DNA from: Bigelowiella natans CCMP2755
Lineage: Eukaryota > Cercozoa > Chlorarachniophyceae
Direction of reading: 5' to 3'
DNA length: 57,500 bases
Assembly (NCBI GenBank): GCA_000320545.1
Contig: ADNK01000314.1
Location: forward strand, 2,501 to 60,000
The notes below the pieces were generated by a model. That model was not told the DNA's origin. It searched no databases and was given only the letters and a program-made list of their open reading frames with translations. Position numbers and translations under genes: made by a program. The stretch's first letter is position 1. Each line of letters starts with the position of its first letter. Of the stretch, positions 21,097-38,500 are shown piece by piece.

Positions 21097-23787
21097 TCAT
21101 CTGCAAATGAATTGAATCCTGTGCCTCGTTGTACGAAGTTTCTCGACGATACGGTGCCCGTTTCTGAAAGAAAAAGACAAACAAGGGAACGGAACATGCG
21201 TGAGGTCGAGCATCCTGAACAGCAGGCTTCGTCGATTGTACTTACACGCAGCAAACGGTATCGCCCGGTCCCAGATTGCACATTTCTCCGCACTCTACAC
21301 AGCGGTACTTAACGTGCTTCTGTTCTTCCTCGCGCTGCATGATGATTTCAGAGAAATTCGCCAGGCGGTATTGCCCATATTCGTAGAGCTGGAGAGGTGA
21401 CCCACAGAACAACGACAACAACGACGACGACAACAACAACAACAACAACAATTGCGACTTAGGACCACGATAGAAATAGCAACTTGACTGTGTGGTTGTT
21501 GCTTTTCGGGTGTGTCTGTATGGCTCTCATCGGCGCTTTCTCTGTTTGCGCGTCGTATATATTCTTCTTTTGTGGCAGCAACGAGAGCCGCACCATCTTA
21601 TCGTCCTTCATCTCCTGGGCCGCAAATATCAGCTTGAAATCCTCTGCGCTCAGTGTCATGATGCCCCTGAAATCGAATGAACGTCACAAGACGGCAAACT
21701 ATCGTAACGAACACCAGTCCAAATCTTGGGGTTGATTTGACCATCGCCGAGTAATAGGTAAAAATGACAATAGGCTACTACTACTACTACAAGCATCTAA
21801 TCACAATGCGGACCGTTGTGCACGTGCTTGCTGCACGAATAGGTCCTTGAGCTGCGCGACCGTGAAGTAGTCAAACACCGTCTGTCAATATATATCCCAA
21901 TGAATCATGAGAGGGTATTTCCTTCCTCGGAGAGATGCTTTCGCCATTATATGCAAGGAAATTCGAACTTGCCATTAATAATTGAATATATGTTACTATT
22001 GCTGTTACCAGCTCCAGCTTCAGTTCGTCATCTGGATTCATCTTCTGGTCCTTCACGCAAACCTAGGTTTTCGGGTGGTGAGTGTTAGTAGAAGTTCAGT
22101 AGTAATTATGCCACTACTGCTGCTGCTGCTGCTGCTGCTGCTACCGTGAATTGTGCAGACTCGTAGTACAAGGTTGTATTTTCCAGAATCTTGAGGTCCC
22201 AGAGAGACTTCTGTTGCATCTCTTGGGGGTCAAGCCCCTCGCTGCTCTCCTCAATGTAGTACCTGGTGGTTGTGTTCTAACGTCAATTTCTTGATGACTA
22301 ATTCACACATAGCTGCGGCTTCCATCAAATTCCTTGCTGCATATGCGTGCTGATTTAAGAAGTGTTCCTCCTCTCCTCTCAGAGACAATTTTGCTATCGT
22401 CATCATAATCATCATCATAATCATCATCATCGTCGTCGTCGTCGTCGTCGTCTTTTTCCAGGGCGTGAACACCGACTTGCTCTTCGCGTGGTCCGATCTT
22501 CTAGAATTTTCCATGTATTTTTTGTGCAGATCCTGGATGGTGTGGAAGCCGCACACCTTCACCGACCTCTTCAGCGCGCACTGAGGTGGCAATGTGTTAC
22601 ATTGTCAGTGTCAATGGCTGCGGAGATGACGATAGATGCTCTTTGCGGCTACTTGGAAAGCACGAGCAATGGTTTTTCTTATTATTATTATTATTATTAC
22701 CTCTTTATCCTCAATGTTCACACTGTAGAGGCCCAGGAGTACAGAGTCGTTTTGAAGCCCCAGCTGCTCCACTGAGAAAAAAATCAAGGTCCTTCTCAAT
22801 TAAGCAGCATCGCAGAGCGAGAAAGTAAAGAACCTGTTTGATGATCCTCGAGTCTTTTCCCTTCATAGCTCAGAAACTGTTTAAGGAGATTGTGACCAAC
22901 AAACATGCTCAGAGAAAGACATCTGCCACAACCAATTTTTATTTTCATTCGAAAAAAAGTCCCCCCACCCATATATCGGTCTGATACTCAGTCTTGTACT
23001 CCTCCCGTATAATTTGAACAGTCTTATTCATCGATATGTCTTCCAAAGTCTCGCTCTTCCCATCATGCTGGATTATGATCGAGATGGGTTTTAACCTGGG
23101 ATATGTGGTGGGAAAGGTGAGGAACTAACATGTTGAGTGCAAACACGCAAACGCATAGCTTACTCGACTATCAGGCTTCCAGGTAGCTCAATGCCGCTGC
23201 TGTCGTTCTCCACCGTGATAGTTTGGTCCATATCGACTTTGACGAGTCGCTCGGTTTCTAAATCTAGGCTGTAGTCGCGAGAGAGTAAATTGTACACGTC
23301 TGTCATGGTTGCAAGCTTCAATGCAGGGTCTTTCGCGTGTATCTCAATATCCTTATCCTTCATCCTTACCTAATAATTATTGTTTTAGTGATCATTCTCT
23401 ATGTAAGACTTCCAAGCTTTTGATAAAAATATAGGCATTGATGTAATTATGTCCCTATGGATGTGAACATGTCAGGAACGCATCATATGTTAGGCCAACG
23501 GATGCAGGGGTGCCACGCCTTTATAAACTTTTTCTCAATTTTTGAATTGCGGTTGACACCTTTAACACAGGGCTTCCTTTCTCAATTATCTTCCCTACGA
23601 CAACGGTCTGGCGTTCTCTTTGGGGGATTTCTTCCTTCTCTTCATCTGCCCTCGAAGAAGATTTGTATTCGTTCTGATTTTGCTGCTCCCAACCGTCGGA
23701 GTCGCCAGTGCCCCACTCCTGCGTCGCCCATCCCGAGGAGCCCCAGTTATCCCCCCCACTGGTGTTAGAATCACCCCATCCGCTCAT
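21097..23787 (-). CDS. Tandem ubiquitin-like domains fused to an RPB12-type zinc ribbon
   Basis: The start ATG (complement of 23785-23787) opens a Gly/Trp/Ser-rich tail (MSGWGDSNTSGGDNWGSSGW). Beta-grasp-like blocks follow. Ubl0 (about 23160-23370) has DIEIHAKDPALKLATMTDVY ... GIELPGSLIVE. Ubl1 (about 22720-23095) has ISIIIQHDGKSETLED ... LSYEGKRLEDHQT and LGLQNDSVLLGLY. Ubl2 (about 22150-22580) has SVKVCGFHTIQDLHKKYMEN ... SLWDLKILENTTLYYES. Ubl3 (about 21340-22040) has LKLEL, TVAQLKDLFVQQ, FKLIFAAQEMKDDKM and LYEYGQYRLANFSEI, aligning with ubiquitin through LIFAGKQLEDG---DYNI. The exon at about 21255-21391 runs in frame from Ubl3 into KYRCVECGEMCNLGPGDTVC. The last exon, after a GTAAGT donor and TTTCAG acceptor, gives GHRIVEKLRTTRHRIQFICR and TGA, matching the RPB12 tail (GHRI--K-RT-R--QF-AR). 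The Ubl lacks a terminal GG. The fourth zinc Cys is absent (see finding). Alternatively RPB12 could be translated from the internal ATG at 21340. Confidence 0.78.
22104..22142. repeat. (CTG)n microsatellite in an Ubl-RPB12 intron
   Basis: Trinucleotide tract between inferred exons; further (GTC)n at about 22428-22453 and (TTA)n at about 22678-22700 lie in neighbouring introns. Confidence 0.85.
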
Positions 23788-24251
23788 TTTTCAATCCCTG
23801 AGCGTTCTTCGTAGATTTATTCTGGTTCCCCCCCACGCAAAGGCTGAGGAGTAGATCCGATCGGTGCACGGGTTGCGTGGGAAAGGGCGTGTGCGTTGGC
23901 GTGGGCGGAGGCTCTAGTTTTTGTGGGCTGGTATTGGGAATAACCAATGATGATTTTCCCCTGCGACATCATAATATTCATGTCGCAGGTGATAAAAGCA
24001 AATGTGATTGGCCCGGTCGCTCCTCAGCCGATATCGCCCGCACAAAAACAAACCTAGCTTGACGTAGGCCCGCCGGCGTTGCTTTCAGCACAACTTTTTT
24101 TGGGGAAGGAATTATGGAAGTATAAGGAGATTTTACACGTTTTTTGCCATCAAAATGGTAATTTCACACCGTAAAGGCGTGCGAGTGGCGCGCTGGAGAG
24201 CGCGGGTGTTACGAATGAGCTTGTATTTGCGCCATAATTTGAATCAACACA
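23788..24251. promoter_or_regulatory. Bidirectional promoter region, Ubl-RPB12 / MORC
   Basis: 464 bp separate two outward-pointing start codons. GC-rich in part. Two genes for nuclear proteins share it, so co-expression is plausible. No individual element is identified. Confidence 0.5.
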
Positions 24252-29335
<5,084 letters not shown>

Positions 29336-29354
29336 AAAAGGGATGCAATGATGG

Positions 29355-29385
<31 letters not shown>

Positions 29386-29878
29386 TGTTGTAGTAGTAGT
29401 AGTAGTAGTAATAGTTGCATGAAAACCTACTTACCAGAAAAAAATGCCGTTTTGCGCATCAGTTTTCTCATCGCTCGACTATTGATGTAGTGATTTTTGT
29501 CGCCGTATATTGTTGCTGTTTTCGCCCCTGATGTATCCTCCTCCTCCTCCCCCTGCTGCTGCTGCTGTAGGTATACTGACGGTGGACTCCGCAAGCTGCT
29601 GGCAGAGCGCACTAAAGCTTAGTTAACAAACATATGTGATTCGTATTTCACAGCCTGTCCTCTTGATGCGTCGAAACGATGACTCCAGCCATTCAGTTCT
29701 ACGTGCATCCTCAATGCCTCAAATCGCGTGAGACCGTTATTTGGATGTAATTCGTCACTCACCAAAGTACAGACATACCGAAGTAATAATAGTGTGCAGG
29801 CAAGATGCGCAGTTATCAATAGTTTGAGCAAAGACATCATAGACAGCAACGTGTGCGTATGCCAGTGTCATGCACATG

Positions 29879-29929
29879 GACGGATGTAATGAGTACATTA
29901 AATTGGTCAAAAAATTGCCATCCTAATGT
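29879..29929 (+). repeat. Dispersed spacer repeat, copy 3
   Basis: GGACGGATGTAATGAG, then ACATTAAATTGGTC, then TTGCCATCCTAATG. The ends GGATG / CATCC are complementary. Confidence 0.7.
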
Positions 29930-29953
29930 CACCGCTCGACTGTATTACACACA

Positions 29954-30034
29954 TGAGACGCGGATGTAAAGAAATGATTGCATTTTTCAAACAGTAATCC
30001 TAATGCAGTTGCTATGTAGAGCGACGGCTACAGC
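29954..30034 (+). repeat. Dispersed spacer repeat, copy 4 (long)
   Basis: GAGACGCGGATGTAAAG, then AGTAATCCTAATGCAGTT and GCGACGGCTACAGCAC. Its 3' half matches the reverse-orientation copy at 12555-12638. Confidence 0.65.
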
Positions 30035-30135
30035 ACTCATGTTGTGCTAGTTTGTTACTTGTGTACATGTACAGCTATCTTATGTTCGCTAGCACGCACT
30101 AGCATAACAGCACTGAGCATTACATTCTAGCATTG

Positions 30136-30190
30136 TAAGACAGATGTAATCAATCAAATTAAATTTGTTCATTGGTCATCCTCATGCTAG
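30136..30190 (+). repeat. Dispersed spacer repeat, copy 5
   Basis: GTAAGACAGATGTAATCAAT, then ATTAAATTTGTTCATTGG, then TCATCCTCATGC. It is most like the copy at 38942-39000 (ATTAAATTTGT-CA-TGGTCATCCT). Confidence 0.72.
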
Positions 30191-31277
30191 CATGTAGCTG
30201 TGCAATGCTAGAATGTAGCGGTTAGAGCGTTAATGTTGAATTTATTTGTCTCCGCTAGGTGATGTGTTTCATTGTGAACACGTTGATTCATACGGACTAG
30301 CGGACTGTACATGCGCGTGCATGAGTGATCTATCACATCATTGTACCCAAGCAAGACAGTAAACGTGCGCAAGCAAAGCTAGAAAGACTAAAGTAGGCCG
30401 CGCTACCAGTACACACGCCGCCGGTGGTGTACACGCATACATGTACATCGTACGCATTGCACATGCGCAGAGCATGTGGCATCTAGTTGTGTAGTTATAT
30501 AGTCAAAGCTGGTATAGGCGTATGCATTTATTACTGCTGTGCTTGTAGATCTAGCTAGCTAGTACACAAGCATTTGCTAGTTTGCCTCTCATCATCACAA
30601 TCACCGGCACGATGATAGACATACGCTGTAGTAATAGCATATATCACGCGTCTTTTATTTATTGGCCATGCTATCATGGCGATGCGCAGACTGAACACGT
30701 CGGACGACACGTCATCATGCGAACATCGTTTGCTTATAATGACTAGTATACTAGACAAGTAAGGTATACTCTAGTACTAGTAGATTTACGGATCCGGGGC
30801 AAAATAAAGCTAAAATTTAGTTTTCGATTCGGCTTCGTCGTTCCGGGCCAGGCGCGCGCCGCCTTTCGCCACGCATGCGCTGAAATGCCATTCTATAACC
30901 GTGCGCAACTTGTTTGTAGGCATTAGCGTAGTCATGCATAGTCTAAATAGTACGTAGTTGAACAACTCGATCTTAGAAATATACGATCGGCAATCCATGC
31001 AGCAAGGTTTATTTATGACCGTACACGTCTACACCACCTCCAGACGTGCGATTTTTTGCTACGCCCTTTCTGAATAATCAAGGTTCTAAGTGTTGTGAGA
31101 AGCTAAATGTACGAATAAATCATCGATGGGACAACAATCTTTTGCAAAAAGCAGTCCATTCATTCACCACTACAATGGACCACGGACTGTGCAAAAAAGA
31201 TAACAGTAAATCCAAAATGATGAAATGAAATGCGAATCGAATATCGAGTATTTGAGTGCCAGCGCCTTTAGATTGGG

Positions 31278-32450
31278 TTATTCAGGGTTAGTGAGGTCGA
31301 TCTTCTCTTTCTTCGCTGGGGCGGATGGGGTTGGTGATTTTGAATGTGGCACTGAATGACTAATTTCGCCACCGGTTTCTGATGCGTGCGTCGAAAGATT
31401 CTCAAGATTCTCATTACTTCCCGCACTTGATCTATCCTTTTCCAGAGTTTTGAACGCTTCCATAACTAACGTGTGTGCTTTACCACGTTTTGAGTCGATA
31501 GTGCGCTTTCTGACTTCCATAAGGCGCTTCCGAACCTTCTTCGCGTATTCCTTACCGGCTTTGAAGTCGGCGATCCAGCTTTCCATCTGGGCCTTGCTTT
31601 CGAAAACGAGCAAGCAAAGCTCCTTGGAACTGGAAATTTCTAGCCCGAGGTCAATCTTCTTTGATACTTCGGCATGGGCAGCAGCTAACGACATCTTCCC
31701 GCGAAATTGGTACGCGGTTGTAGTCCACAGGAGGAGATCAGAGAACAAAAACATCACCCGCTCTTTCCGTTTCATGCTGCTGAACATCCCCGACGACACT
31801 TTTATCAATACGTCCTCTCGAATCATCTGAGATATTACGCGTGTTTGTGTTACGGAGGAAACAATCAGCTCTAATCTGAGCTCTCTGAAAATCCCATCCC
31901 CATATCCCATCCCCATACCGCCGCAGAGAGGTCTACATCGTGTGTAATGATGATATATGCCGAACAACAACCTTCCGATCTGGCTTGATGAGGGAGTCGA
32001 AGGTACCAGTGATGTTGGACTGAACTTCTAACGTCTTTGTCATGTTCTCGATCTACGATATGGAAGAAGGTTGCCATAAGTGTGATGAATGGCTTCTTCT
32101 TTGCTGCAGCAAAAGTAACAATTCGAGTGGAGGGGACCTGTCGCTTTCGTTCGTTGACGTGAGTGGCTATTTCCTCCGCTTTAGCGAGGGCCTTGACCAA
32201 GTTGTCGTGCTCATGATGCTCCGGCCATGTGTATCTTTGAAGCTCCTGCAACAAAGTCAACCAGATCAAGAACTGGGGGTGGGAGATAGAAATCAGTGTA
32301 AACGGCTACGGAGGAGCACCTTCAAAAGCAGGACATATCGTGGAATCCTTTGAACCGGTTGGATGAGGTAGCTAGTGATCTCCATCTAGTGAATATGTAA
32401 GGAAGAGCAACATCGTCCAGTATATGATACTCTGCCATCAGCCATTTAAA

Positions 32451-32485
<35 letters not shown>

Positions 32486-33352
32486 GACTACGGCTGGGAA
32501 CCTACCTTCGCATTCGTCCTGGCTTCTTTGAGAAAATGCGTGAATTTCTTATTCTTTCTATTTTCGGATAAGCACTCGATAACGCCAGCGTAGTGGTTTA
32601 TGAATTCCTAAGGGAAGAGACGTGAGGATGACTGCACCGCTGTTGGCGACGATTTTTTTCTCTTCCGGTATTATGCTTCATTACCGTGTAGATCTTTAGG
32701 TAATCAGCGTATTTCAGGAAGCAGTATCCGATATCACTAGACTGTGGAAAGCAACATCAATTATTGCCGCTACTGTTTGGCTGTCGAAAGGAGCGGAGAA
32801 AGAGAAAGTGAACGCAGTATTTACCTTCTTAACGAAGGGGTAAAATATTTCATGGAAGTCGCAGATGCTCTTCACATCAGCAAACATTTTCTTGTGATCC
32901 GCAAGATCGACCACTTGCTTCATTGGCTTGACATACGTGTCCATCAGAGCGGTGAGATTAGTGAGATACGATTCCTCGGAGTCTATAATCTCCTGTCGGG
33001 CGTGAATCCGTTTCCGCTTTGCTTTGGCCAGCCTCTCCTCAGTCCACGGTTTATCATCCTTCTTCTTAGAACTACTCCCCCTTTTCACTTCAGGTGTCGG
33101 GTTGGCTGTACAACTTGGCTTCGAGGAGGAGGAGGAGGAGGAGGGGCTGTTAGACGATTGCGCCTTTGCGGCGGGTGCGGGGACTGGGGGTGAGAGGTTC
33201 GCATCTGCTGTTTTTACCGACGGGGGAACTAAAGCAATATGGAGACCCCCTCCCTTCGCCGGACCCCGTTTCGCCCCACTTTCATTCACAGCCTCCATCG
33301 CATACCATGACGACCAGCTTTCATTTGGCGTTCCATTAACTTCCTGAAGGCC

Positions 33353-33396
<44 letters not shown>

Positions 33397-33995
33397 AAAA
33401 CGAACATCTGCGAGCAGTACTCATATAGTGGTGCTTGGTGAAACAGGAGTGACCTTGTAGCCGGCAATGGCTTCTAGGGTAGATTCCTTTGAAATCTGAA
33501 CTCGCCCTATTAACTCTTTCTTCTCTGCATCAAAAATATCAAAACGAAGTGCGAAGGCGAGTTCCTTCGGCATTCCTAAGTACAAAACAGACACGGAAAG
33601 GAATCCCCACGAAAACTAAGCGATGCTTGTAGAATAACCCCCCCCCTCTGCCCGGGGAGAACGGGTTTTAAGAGGCCCGCTGCTTTCGGGCTAGACCACG
33701 AATCGCTGACCAAAATTGTGTGTTATAAGAAATAACGAACCTCCAAATACGAGTGACTTCTTCCAGGTTGGTTCTTGCCCTTCTCCAAGAGGGGTTTTCG
33801 CTTGATATCTGAGTAGTATTTACGGCTCTGATTCAGCTAGTCGAAGGCACATTTGTGGAACTAGCGGCAACACCTTTTCCATACTTCATTGACAGCAGTA
33901 TCAATGAGAGCACAGTTGACGTAGGTATGAGGGACTGGCATGCCATATCCCGAAACTACGACAACTTTGATTTTGTGTCTTCTGGCACCGCTCAT
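31278..33995 (-). CDS. Rho-type guanine nucleotide exchange factor: C2 - DH - PH
   Basis: Activates a Rho-family GTPase. The start ATG (complement of 33993-33995) gives MSGARRHKIKVVVVSGYGMP, the first strand of a C2 domain. Further exons give KTPLGEGQEPTWKKSLVFG and LAFALRFDIFDAEKKELIG, completing C2. A long low-complexity linker (Ser/Pro/Lys-rich, about 33060-33310) precedes the DH domain: IHARQEIIDSEESYLTNLTA (CR1), FHEIFYPFVKK, GYCFLKYADYLKIYT, FINHYAGVIECLSENRKN and the CR3 motif YLIQPVQRIPRYVLLLK (about 32325-32385). The PH domain lies in the last exons (LIKVSSGMFSSMKRKERVMF, SSSKELCLLVFESKAQMESW). The Ser-rich tail stops at 31278. CR3 keeps the QRIPRY core expected in an active GEF. (TG)n at about 33354-33395 and (TAC)n at about 32450-32484 are intronic. 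Confidence 0.85.
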
Positions 33996-34242
33996 GATAG
34001 ACTGTAAAAGATAATACACGGGTGGTTCATTATTGAACGAAGAAGCTTGATTATGTGTCACCAGGAAAGGAATCAGCAAATATGTGATGTTCTACTGCAA
34101 TAACTATTGATAAGGGTAGACGGTAATCTCCATCCAACCCACCCCGACGAATAACGATTCATTGATTTCCCATTTTTGTTACGTTCCATATTCGGAGGTA
34201 CTTCCTACGATGATCTAACAATTTCCTCGCCAAAAAAATTGA

Positions 34243-34792
34243 ACACGTAACTCTGTACCTGTCCAAGTCTGTCTGGCAGATGAAGGAAGTAAGAGGGCGT
34301 ACAGCGTGCCTTTCTTTAGGAGGAGAGGGGAAGCTGTGCCAGAGCAACGAAATAGAGCAAAGCAATCCTATTCGCTCTCCGTATTGTTAATTGAGACACG
34401 TACATCTGGTAGTCGTAGTCTAATATTAGAATACATTTTAACCATTTCTTCCACTCATGTTTTTATGCAAAAGGAATCCAATTTCTCAGTCGAATTGGCG
34501 AGGATTCTGAAACTTCAACCGAGCATATGGAGGTCGCACTTCCTATTCTCCCCGCTGTGTTGCTCAGAATAATATATCGCCAGAAACAAAAATCTTGCAG
34601 ACAGTCGTAGATCTAGATCTAGATCTATGGCATTTTTCCTCATGGATTTTTAGGATTTATTTTATTGAAAAAAATGGGTTCAAAAGACCTGATAAGCACT
34701 TGTGTGTTGTCGCTTACAAGAACTATCCTACAAAAAGTCACACTGTGCCAATCGACGGTGTCCCGGCGCTTGACCTAACTACGATCGTATGA
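34243..34792 (+). CDS. Possible small two-exon gene, unidentified
   Basis: An open stretch from 34243 to 34572 (VPVQVCLADEGSKRAYSVPF ... ESNFSVELARILKLQP) is followed, after a TTTTTAG acceptor near 34651, by IEKNGFKRPDKHLCVVAYKN then DGVPALDLTTIV and TGA at 34790-34792. The second part has convincing composition; the first is weaker and has no clear ATG. It lies between two divergently oriented genes (RhoGEF and coiled-coil protein). I recognise no family. It could be a young gene or upstream non-coding exons. Confidence 0.3.
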
Positions 34793-35135
34793 TTTTGTGG
34801 GCGAAAAAGGATGTCTTACTATAGTAAATAGCCGTAGTTTCAGGTCATCTTGAGATAATAGTAAGAATATAGTATTAATGTACAAAGCGACATAAAGAAT
34901 GAAGCTGTCGCGATTCTAAAACTAAGTTGTGTGTAACTGAATGGATCGACGCTTCCCCCCCGAAACCGTCGTCCAAACGAGATAAGTTTCGAAAAGGCCT
35001 GGGCCCCGAATCTCTGGGCCAGGGGGGTCACTTCTTTGGGAAAGATTGTATTAAATTGCTGTAGAGGAATGAAGTTTCAAATTGCAAAAGAAGGCGTTAT
35101 CCTGCCAATACCTTAAGCAATTTTGAGGAAGGCTG

Positions 35136-35405
35136 ATGTCAAAACCGGACGTCTCTCCTTATCTGGAGGTATTGCACAAATGCACAATTGAATTGATTTG
35201 ACTAAGATTTAATCCATTAAATTTTGCAGAAAACATTGGTGAAGAAAAGAAACATCAAGTCTCGGTTCCCTGATGTTAATAGACCACCAAGCAAGGTAAG
35301 AGAGAACTGTCACGCCTTAATAACCCGAATATAATACATACACCAATAATTTATGCGATCAAAACTACAAAGATAATCATACAAATTCAAGTAGATACAC
35401 ATAGG

Positions 35406-35446
<41 letters not shown>

Positions 35447-35473
35447 TTTATAAACATATTTACATGAGATATG

Positions 35474-35513
<40 letters not shown>

Positions 35514-38500
35514 TGTGGTAGGAGACGAAGGCGAAGGTGATAAGGGAAGCAACCGAAATCGCCCATCTCCGACGGTTGGTGAAAGAGTACGAGGAGAAAA
35601 ATGTGAAGTTGAAGACCGAAAACTCGGTATTGCGCATGAAGCTCGAGGCTGCTTTCAACCCCGATGACAACATGGAATACAAGTTAAATCAAGCCCAAAT
35701 GAAGCTCGAGGCCGCGGAGGGAAAGATCGTTGCCATGACAGATAGGGTCTACCAGATAGACAAGGCTGAGGCTTTGGTGAAGTATTGGGAGAAACAGAAC
35801 TACGAAAGAGAAGCAGAGATCAAATCATCGATTAGCCGATACGATAAGATCATAGCAGAGAAGGACGATGTCATAGCAGAAAAAGATCAAGTAATTGTAG
35901 AAACAAAAGAAAAACTAGATTTTGCTAATGAAAAAATAGGAGTTTTGGAAGAGAAACTCACAAAAGCCGAGGATAAAATAGTGATATTAACGAAAAAGAA
36001 TGAGCAGTTGAGTCAACAAATGCGGGATTTAAAAAAGGCTTGTGAAGCCCAGTTAGTTGCGATGAGAAAGAAGTGTGAACGTGATCTGAAGATTGCCGAC
36101 TTGAAGGCGAAGAAAAATTTGAAGAAGGTTGCCCAGTTTGCCGAGAAGAAGTACGCTGAGATGATAAAACGATGTGAGGATAGGACAAAAAATGTCAGCG
36201 ATAGATTGACAACACTGAGGATAAAGTCGGACACTTGGTATAAGGATCGTATACTTTATCTGATGAAAGTTATCGATAAGCTCAAGAAGGAAGCCTCGCA
36301 TACATATGCGCGAATCACAGCAGCCGAAGATTTGAAACAAGCCGAAATTGATATCGACAACTTGGAAAACGCACTACAAAAAGAACAAGAAGAGCACAAA
36401 GCGGACAACATTAAGAACGAGCAAATAATCGAAGAAAAGGAAAAAAAGATTCAAGAATTGGAAAAAAGGATAAAGCACCTCGAAAGAGAGCTGCGACAGA
36501 CACTGATGGCTCCGAAGGAAGACTATGAGAGGCTGTGCCCTTTGATCTATGATCTTCAAGATAAATACAAAAGTAAGTGCGACGATCTTGATAGGGTGAT
36601 GGAAACGCTAAGGCTAACTCGAAAGAAGGCAGATGAAGATGCAGAGATTGCCCGATATGAAATCAAGATTCGAGATCTTGAAATTGAGCGGCTAGGCTAC
36701 ATTATAGATGACCAGAGAGGAGAGATCAAACGCCAGAAGGTGGAAGCTGAGCATCTTAAAATCAGAATAACAAAATGGAGAACAGAGTGTGAGAGGAGGC
36801 ACCATATTATTCTTTCAAAGATTAAAGAAATTGGAAGATTAGAAGAGGTGATAAAGTATATGGCCTTGAAAGCGGAGGATGATGCCATTGCAGCGGCCAG
36901 AATTCTGAAGAAAACTCGCAAGGTGTTAAGAGAAACACAGGATCACGTCAAGAGGTTGCAGATAGCGTTGGAAGAAGCAATCGACTTCGGTAGACGGCAG
37001 ACAAAGAAAGTAAACGTGGCCTTGCAAACCATCAAAGAGAAGGAGGAAGAAATCATTAAGCGTGATAAAGAGATTGTTGCGCTTGAGCAGGATATACGCG
37101 ATGCAACGGAGGAAAACTTGAACCTTGAATGGGACTTGAACAAGAGAAAACAGCTCGACGCTGATAAGAATGCTACGATAGATAAACAAAGAGTTGAGAT
37201 ACAGGAACTTCGTAGTGCATTAGAAGCAATAGAACGCAGAATACGTACCAATAATGCTAAGATGGCACGGATGAAGAAGCAGATGAGACAGGCTGATGAA
37301 AGAGTCCTCCGGGCTAATCAACTATTTGAGACTAAAGAGAAAGAACTTGAAGATTTCAAGATAAAAGCTACAGCTATCCAGGATAAATTAAAAGACGAAG
37401 CTAAAATCCGAGAGAGGAACCTTCGAGAAATCATAAAGCAGAAGGATGAGTCGTACAAAGAGTTTGAGAAGAAACACCAAAAGGAGATGAAAGAAGCCGA
37501 TTTCCGAGAATATAAGCTTCAGGACCGGCTAGATACATCTAATAGGAAACGTAAGAACGCCAACGAACGACGAAGAGTGGTCGAAGAAGAGAACGCAAAA
37601 TTAGTGGATAGGCTCAAAGTCGCTGAGGCCGAAGCTCATGCTTTCAAACTGCAGCGTCTCAGGATTGAGCAAGCAGAAGCCTTGGCTAAACTTGGGAAAT
37701 ACGTGGGTCTGGAGGCAAGAGAACAGACTCTTAACAATCTGCAGCGCCGACTCAATGACACTCGCGACTTCCTCGAAAGAGAACGGGCACTCACAAGAGA
37801 AACTGTCCAAGAATTGGCCATGCGCAACTCGACACTTATGGTGCAAGTCAAGAAACTCGCGTCTTCATTGAAGGGGGCGAGAACAGAGCAGGCTGAGCTT
37901 CTATCCAATCAGCTGATGGATGTAAGCAACTATTCCAACCATCTCATAAGCAAGTTAGACGAATCGGAGCTGCTTGAGCTACAAGCCAGAGGTCGGTTAC
38001 CGCCAGTAGACCCTAGCAAGTATTCCAGTCGAAACAACACGCGTAGATCCGGAAGAACCGGTGATAGCTCTCGCGGTAATGAAAGAGGTAATGGCGTGGA
38101 CGGCGCATCAGGGGGAGATGTTGCAGAGGCAGGGGAAGGCGGTATGGAGGAACGAGGTTCAAGTCCCGAAGGTGTCTCACCTTCGAGGAGGCAATCTAGA
38201 TTAGAAAGGCTGAGGTCAAGTCCATACAAATTCAGTGTCCCAAGGGTTAAGTACACAGGAAAACGGACGTCATCGTTCGTTGCAAAAGCCCGACCGACAT
38301 CTTGGCACCCATTAGATCATAAGGGAACTACCAACGAAGGACTTCTAACCAACAAAAGAAGTAGTGACGCCAAAGAGGGCACTCAAATCGATGAACAAGG
38401 TGAAGTGCAGCCTGTAAGTGAAGATGCTAACGAGGACCAGTCACCTCCCTTGATTGAAGAGAAGAAGCCGTCTGAAGAGAAAAAACCACCAGTAGAAGCT

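Larger units (their letters stand above)
29336..31277. other. Large convergent spacer with three copies of the spacer repeat
   Basis: Begins with (TAG)n tracts (about 29357-29412). Copies of the dispersed repeat lie at 29879-29929, 29954-30034 and 30136-30190. Rich in CTAGCTAG and GCATGTACATG-like palindromic words. The open frames present show no protein family. No gene is recognised. Confidence 0.55.

Noticed and set aside
35958-37251. Several minus-strand frames opposite the coiled-coil gene
   Set aside because: Phe/Leu/Ser-rich antisense of Lys/Glu codons, no start context or homology.
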